Of a DNA stretch of 64,000 nucleotides, positions 60,008 to 64,000 are shown piece by piece. The DNA lies in assembly GCA_038363925.1 (NCBI GenBank), contig JAQQWL010000007.1, forward strand, positions 1,488,001 through 1,552,000. Direction: 5' to 3'. Source of the DNA: Apiospora phragmitis. Lineage: Eukaryota > Ascomycota > Sordariomycetes > Amphisphaeriales > Apiosporaceae. The stretch's first letter is position 1. Each line of letters starts with the position of its first letter. The notes beneath the pieces are model-generated. The model saw only the letters and a list, made by a program, of their open reading frames with translations, was not told where the DNA came from and did not search any database. The position numbers were made by a program, and so were the translations under genes.

Positions 60008-60358
60008 AGGCCTTGATTGGGCATTTCTCAGCGCTGTTACGAAAAAGCATATTGGCAAATTCGTGGAATCCGCCGTCATCGTCAATTTCTATCGAGTGAT
60101 GAGATGAGGCACGTTTGATGTTCTGAGTTTTACGGGGTTGTTGGGTGCTGGCCTTAGCGCGCAACTGCTCACAACGTCCGTATCCGCCGTCCAAATGCAA
60201 CATCCAGTTGAGATACACAACATTGGGCAATCATATTATGGCCAATTCACATAGGGAACCGCGGATATTGTGATAGAATACGAGTACTATTTTGCATTGC
60301 ATCAGTGGTGGCAGTCATTAACTTCCTGCACCCAAGATTCGTCCGGTACAACCACCAC
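60008..60358. other. intergenic
   Basis: Short spacer between two minus-strand genes. No supported gene. Confidence 0.55.
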
Positions 60359-61018
60359 TTAAATAACGTTCTTGGTCAAGAACTCGGTCCACTGCTCCTT
60401 CGTCCAGCTTGAACTGATGTCATTCGCGACAACACCATCGTAGACAACGGTAGGCGAAACGTGGATGCTCACCAACCGCGCCATCTTGATCAGGACCTTG
60501 AGGTCATTCGTGACCTGGTTCCCGGAGTTCAGCGAACCATTCTGTCCGGGTTTATCACTGATCTCGAGCAGCTCGTAGACCTTGGCCTCGTCGACGCCCA
60601 CGCCGGCCGCGACCTTGGCGAGGCGCTTGTAGGTCTGGTTGCGGGACTCGTTCACGACGCTGACGTCGAAGAAGTCCTTTTGCTGCTGGAAGAGAGCGTC
60701 GCTGAAGGCCCAGAACTTCTCGGGCGCCACCTTGAGGACCGCGACGGCCGCCTCGTGCGTCAGCGTCGACGACGGGTGCCACGGCTGCACCTGGTGCCGG
60801 AAGATGATCTCGAGCCCCGCCGACCACTCTGCGCTCTCCTTCACCAGCGGTACGACCGTATGGTACAGCGTGTTGAACTGCTTGGCGCTGAAGGGGCACA
60901 CGTAGTCCAGGTAGACCTCGAGCGTGTGTTGGCTGGAGCTAAGGTCCGGGGTGGCCTCGCCCGAAGCCGGGGCTCGGAAGCGGAGCTTGTGGGCGGCGTA
61001 TTTGGGAGGAACAGCCAT
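60359..61018 (-). CDS. DsbA-like thioredoxin-fold protein
   Basis: An intact single exon of 219 residues. After a 30-residue lead, HTLEVYLDYVCPFSAKQFNT is the first strand and active-site helix of a DsbA/FrnE-like thioredoxin fold. The active-site motif is CPFS (Cys41), so the second redox cysteine is missing. LEIIFRHQVQPWHPSSTLTH and EAAVAVLKVAPEKFWAFSDA LF belong to the helical insertion. The cis-proline strand is HVSPTVVYDGVV. Fungal members of this family are uncharacterised. With one cysteine it is unlikely to form disulfides itself and may act more like a glutathione-binding or isomerase-type protein, which is inference. Confidence 0.85.
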   Translation of the reverse strand: MAVPPKYAAHKLRFRAPASGEATPDLSSSQHTLEVYLDYVCPFSAKQFNTLYHTVVPLVKESAEWSAGLEIIFRHQVQPWHPSSTLTHEAAVAVLKVAPEKFWAFSDALFQQQKDFFDVSVVNESRNQTYKRLAKVAAGVGVDEAKVYELLEISDKPGQNGSLNSGNQVTNDLKVLIKMARLVSIHVSPTVVYDGVVANDISSSWTKEQWTEFLTKNVI

Positions 61019-61636
61019 GATAATGTTGTGTTGGTGTTTTCCCCTTAGTGTCTGTGGTGAGATGTGGTTTCTACTACTGGTAAATAACTAGAATGGTGAA
61101 CTGTTTATATGTAGAAGGGAGAATTGCCCGTCTTCCTCGTTCTCGTCCCACCTGATCTGCAGGCTATGACGCGATTGAAGGTTAACCTCCCGCTCAGGTG
61201 GCGGGGTAGGAATATTCCATTACATGCACCATACTTACCTCAAGTATTCGCCATTTTTACATGCTATTGCTCCGTGATTTCAATATGTTTGGAATCTTCA
61301 TAATAATAATACTTCCATAAGATGTTCCATGATCCAAGTGGCCGCAATGATATTCGACAAACTCATCTACTCATGTCCCATTAAACACACTTCTCGAAAA
61401 GGGACAGAACGAGTCATTAGATCTCGACTCACAATTCTCAGTGATTGGACATTGAGTTATATGAAAACAGAGTAACTATTTCCGAATGATGCCACCATAC
61501 TGTTAAAAGCGATGAGCTTTCCAGAACAAGATGCGAGAAGGTTCATTGCTACAATGGTTATAGGAAAGCACGGCCCACATGGACAACCTGTATACTACAC
61601 TCAGGGAGGTATCGATTTCCATTGTATCGTAGACAC
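61019..61636. other. intergenic
   Basis: The 5' region of the DsbA-like gene and the 3' region of the oxygenase gene. No supported gene. Confidence 0.55.
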
Positions 61637-62835
61637 CTAAACTGTGTTTTTCGAAATGATGCCCCTCGCAAAATCGCCAAAGCTTATGTGTTGGTCGAGA
61701 TCGACTTCGTCTTCCAGGTTCGGCTGGGTGAAGACGGCCAGGGTGTTTCGAGCAACGCCCTTGCTATATGCTCCACGTACTGAGTGTTCTACGGCCTTGA
61801 ACTTGCCGCGCGTTATCCTCTCGAGCGCCTCTCCGGTCTGGAAGGCGATGCAGCCTCGGGGGATCTTGACTTGCACGGGCTCGCCCTTTCGGTTTTTTAC
61901 CCACAACCCAGCCTGAGGATCTGGCGACTGTGTGAGTTCTTTCAAAGTTGGTAGCTTGTCGGGGACGTTTCCGCCGAGATCTGGGACTTTAGCGTTGACT
62001 TTCAGCTCGTCAATGAACATGGCGGAAGTCAAGCCGGTCAAGCAGCCATGGTCCTTGTGGACCGAGCACCAGTTATCTTCCTCATCGCCTCGCTTCATGA
62101 TCTCTGCCGTCATCGGGTAGTAATGCAGAAGACGCGCCTTGGTCGTGGAGGAAGACTGCACGACCTTCTCCAGGTAGGCCTTGGGGTACTCCGGGATCTC
62201 CTTCTCGGCAAACTTGTCGCAAGCCCTAGCCACCAGCACGGCCGTGTCGATGATCAGTCGGCACATCTGCTCCATCGTCGGCCTGAAGCCCGGGAGCATC
62301 TCGTTCGGCGGCCAGGAGTTGGGCGCCAGATACTCGGGGAAGTCCTTCAGAGTGAAGCGATCCGTGGGCGTGGCGGCCTCCCGGTTGGGGTCGACATAGA
62401 AGGCGCAGTTTGCATAGAACGACCCCTTAAGGTCATCTGCTCCACCATCCTTCAACTGCTCACGCCCGAGCGACCACCCAACAAGATACTTGGCAGCCTC
62501 ATTCGTGAACTTCTCTATAAAAAAATTCGATGAGTAGTTGTTGTGGCACATTTAATAAGTGTTTTTTCATACCAAAGTCGGATTCGCTCAAGTTGCCCAT
62601 GTACGAAGCGTAGGACAGGAGTTGGTGTCTTAAGCCAGCGAACTCCTGGGGCACATCTTTCACTACCAAGATCCCCAGTGACTCCGGACCGAACGCTTCT
62701 TGTAGAGTCTCGAATGTGATATCTCCTGTTATAGTGTGAGTATCATCCACTAAAGGTGCGACTCCCGAATAGCTCGGGCCTTTTACCATTCTTAAGGTCC
62801 TTTAAGGAGACGACGACGGGCTGTGCTGTTGCCAT
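61637..62835 (-). CDS. 2-oxoglutarate/Fe(II)-dependent oxygenase (isopenicillin N synthase-like)
   Basis: Three exons, 62835-62787, 62725-62573 and 62514-61637, encode 359 residues. Introns are 61 and 58 nt, with GTAAAA and GTATGA donors and AACAG and TATAG acceptors. The start MATAQPVVVSLKDLKNG and ESLGILVVKDVPQEFAGLRH form the N-terminal DIOX_N region. The iron ligands are visible as His220 and Asp222 (SVHKDHGCLTGL) and His311 (FKAVEHSVRG). Arg323 (VARNTLAVF) fits the 2-oxoglutarate carboxylate-binding position. The family oxidises small molecules using O2 and usually 2-oxoglutarate. The substrate is unknown. The N-terminal exons restore a standard family length. Confidence 0.88.
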
Positions 62836-63290
62836 CGTGTGGCGTTCTATTTTGATGAACTTACTAAACTTGGAAAACAGGAACGCAATCTGATGAATCT
62901 TCCAGGAACTAGAACTGAAATGCGGAAGCTCAGAGTCAGATAAATCTGTACCGGAGGCCCTTCAAGGGTCTCGTGAGCGTCCACAGGAGACCGTCGGTTT
63001 TCGAGCGCTGATATGTAAGCGCTTCCGAGTATGATGATACCCGAAAAAGGAGCGGCATCTTTCGGGACCTGGGGAAAGTGCTAACTAACAGGGGACTTGC
63101 TGCTACCCTGAATCAAGTTCTAGCGCCTATCTGACTGTATTAGGTAATCGGAAGACTGCTAAATCAACGTTCAGGCCCCACCACAGACAGCTGAAGTCGC
63201 TTAGCTTCCAGCACCGGATGGGTTAGCATACTTGCATCTGCACCTTTCAACCCCCCCTGTTGTAATTGCCGCAAGTTGACACCTCTCGCC
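62836..63290. promoter_or_regulatory. divergent intergenic region
   Basis: Between the oxygenase (minus) and the FRG1-like gene (plus). It should hold both promoters. No specific sites recognised. Confidence 0.5.
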
Positions 63291-64000
63291 ATGGTCAAGC
63301 CATTATCCTTCAAGGGCGACAAGAAGCCCAAGAAGCGGAAGAGAACAGAAGCCGAATCGTCGAATGCCGAAGCTGGACCAAGCGAACGCGCCGTTGTGAA
63401 ACCGGAGGAAGATGCGGGCGACGATGACAGTTGGGTCTCTGCCGAAGCCGTAGGCGATCTGGTTGGGCCGGTCATGTTCGTGCTCCCGACGGATCCTTCG
63501 ACTTGTTTGGCATGCGATGCGAACGGCACTGTGTTCACGGATCCCATTGTGAACATCGTCGACGGAAACCCGGCTACATCAGAGCCTCATGACGTGCGCC
63601 AGGTCTGGATCGCCAATAAGATTGCCGGCACCGAACAATTCCGATTCAAGGGTCGATACAAAAAGTAAGCAGTGTCTTAATTTGAACTAGATGCAGCCAT
63701 CAAATCACTAACTAGAAGAAACAACCAGATATCTCAGCTGCGACAAGTACGGTATTCTCAGCGCGACCTCGGAGGCTGTCTCGCCGCTTGAAACCTGGAA
63801 CGCAATTCCCACGAGCGATACGCCAGGCACTTTCCAGCTGCAAACACTCCGCGAAACCTTCCTCACGGTCAAAGAGTCAACTAAGGCCAATGCTGCACCA
63901 GAAGTCCGTGGCGATGCTACCGACATCACTTTTGACACAACACTGCGGGTCCGCATGCAGGCGCGCTTCAAGCCTAAATTGAAGGCTACGAAAGAGGAAA
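63291..64000 (+). CDS. FRG1-like family protein (cut by window edge)
   Basis: Exon 1 (63291-63664) and the start of exon 2 (63730 to the window end), around a 65-nt intron (GTAAGC, branch CTAACT, acceptor CCAG). The N-terminus MVKPLSFKGDKKPKKRKRTE is a basic nuclear or nucleolar signal seen in FRG1-like proteins. The fascin-like beta-trefoil follows: RQVWIANKIAGTEQFRFKGR, then KKYLSCDKYGILSATSEAVS and ETWNAIPTSDTPGTFQLQ. FRG1 relatives are actin-binding, RNA-processing-linked nuclear proteins. The C-terminus lies outside the window. Confidence 0.92.

Overview
This window comes from the nuclear genome of a filamentous ascomycete (Pezizomycotina). The gene content fits Sordariomycetes best, but the species is not determined. 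The evidence is the gene content (Zn2Cys6 regulator, LaeA-like methyltransferase, bimC kinesin, DUF7514, DUF1772, Csn12, Nop7, Sam37), short introns of about 50-180 nt with GTRNGT donors, CTAAC-type branch points and YAG acceptors, roughly balanced base composition, and a tRNA-Leu gene with a short intron. Nothing points to a bacterium, a plasmid or a virus.

Layout. 0-10 kb: the C-terminal end of an MFS exporter, an intron-bearing tRNA-Leu(CAG), a DUF7514 protein with an arginine-rich tail, a DUF1772 membrane protein, a GNAT acetyltransferase and a large Zn2Cys6 regulator. 10-24.5 kb: ribosomal protein eL20 divergent from Csn12, a BTB protein, a tRNA-derived relic, and mitochondrial isoleucyl-tRNA synthetase divergent from a conserved protein I do not recognise. 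24.5-36.9 kb: a 12.4-kb stretch with no convincing gene except a possible 28-residue proline-rich ORF behind a pyrimidine-rich leader; it carries a 187-bp inverted-repeat element with TA target duplications. 36.9-48.4 kb: Sam37/metaxin, GPI transamidase subunit Gab1/PIG-U divergent from Nop7/pescadillo, a LaeA-like methyltransferase and an Rrn9-domain protein. 48.4-64 kb: a HAD hydrolase lacking its middle, kinesin-5 (bimC) divergent from a PHAF1/UPF0183 protein, folylpolyglutamate synthase, a predicted mitochondrial membrane protein, a DsbA-like thioredoxin-fold protein, a 2OG-Fe(II) oxygenase and the start of an FRG1-like gene.

Most genes are housekeeping and do not form one pathway. Loose themes are mitochondrial function (Sam37, mitochondrial IleRS, FPGS, the TMEM70-like protein), ribosome production (eL20, Nop7, Rrn9) and membrane or GPI-anchor biology. 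The accessory-looking genes (MFS, DUF1772, C6 regulator, LaeA-like, 2OG oxygenase) are dispersed and do not form a convincing secondary-metabolite cluster.

The most striking property is a repeated defect. At least ten conserved genes are each interrupted by a 1- or 2-base frame break, mostly in G or C runs, and the protein similarity resumes immediately in another frame. Several of these genes are normally essential (Nop7, kinesin-5), so homopolymer undercalling in the assembly is the simplest explanation. I found no convincing undescribed system. The best leads are the inverted-repeat element, the internally deleted HAD gene, the possible 4-nt coding exon of eL20, the small proline-rich ORF and the unrecognised protein at 23.3-24.5 kb.
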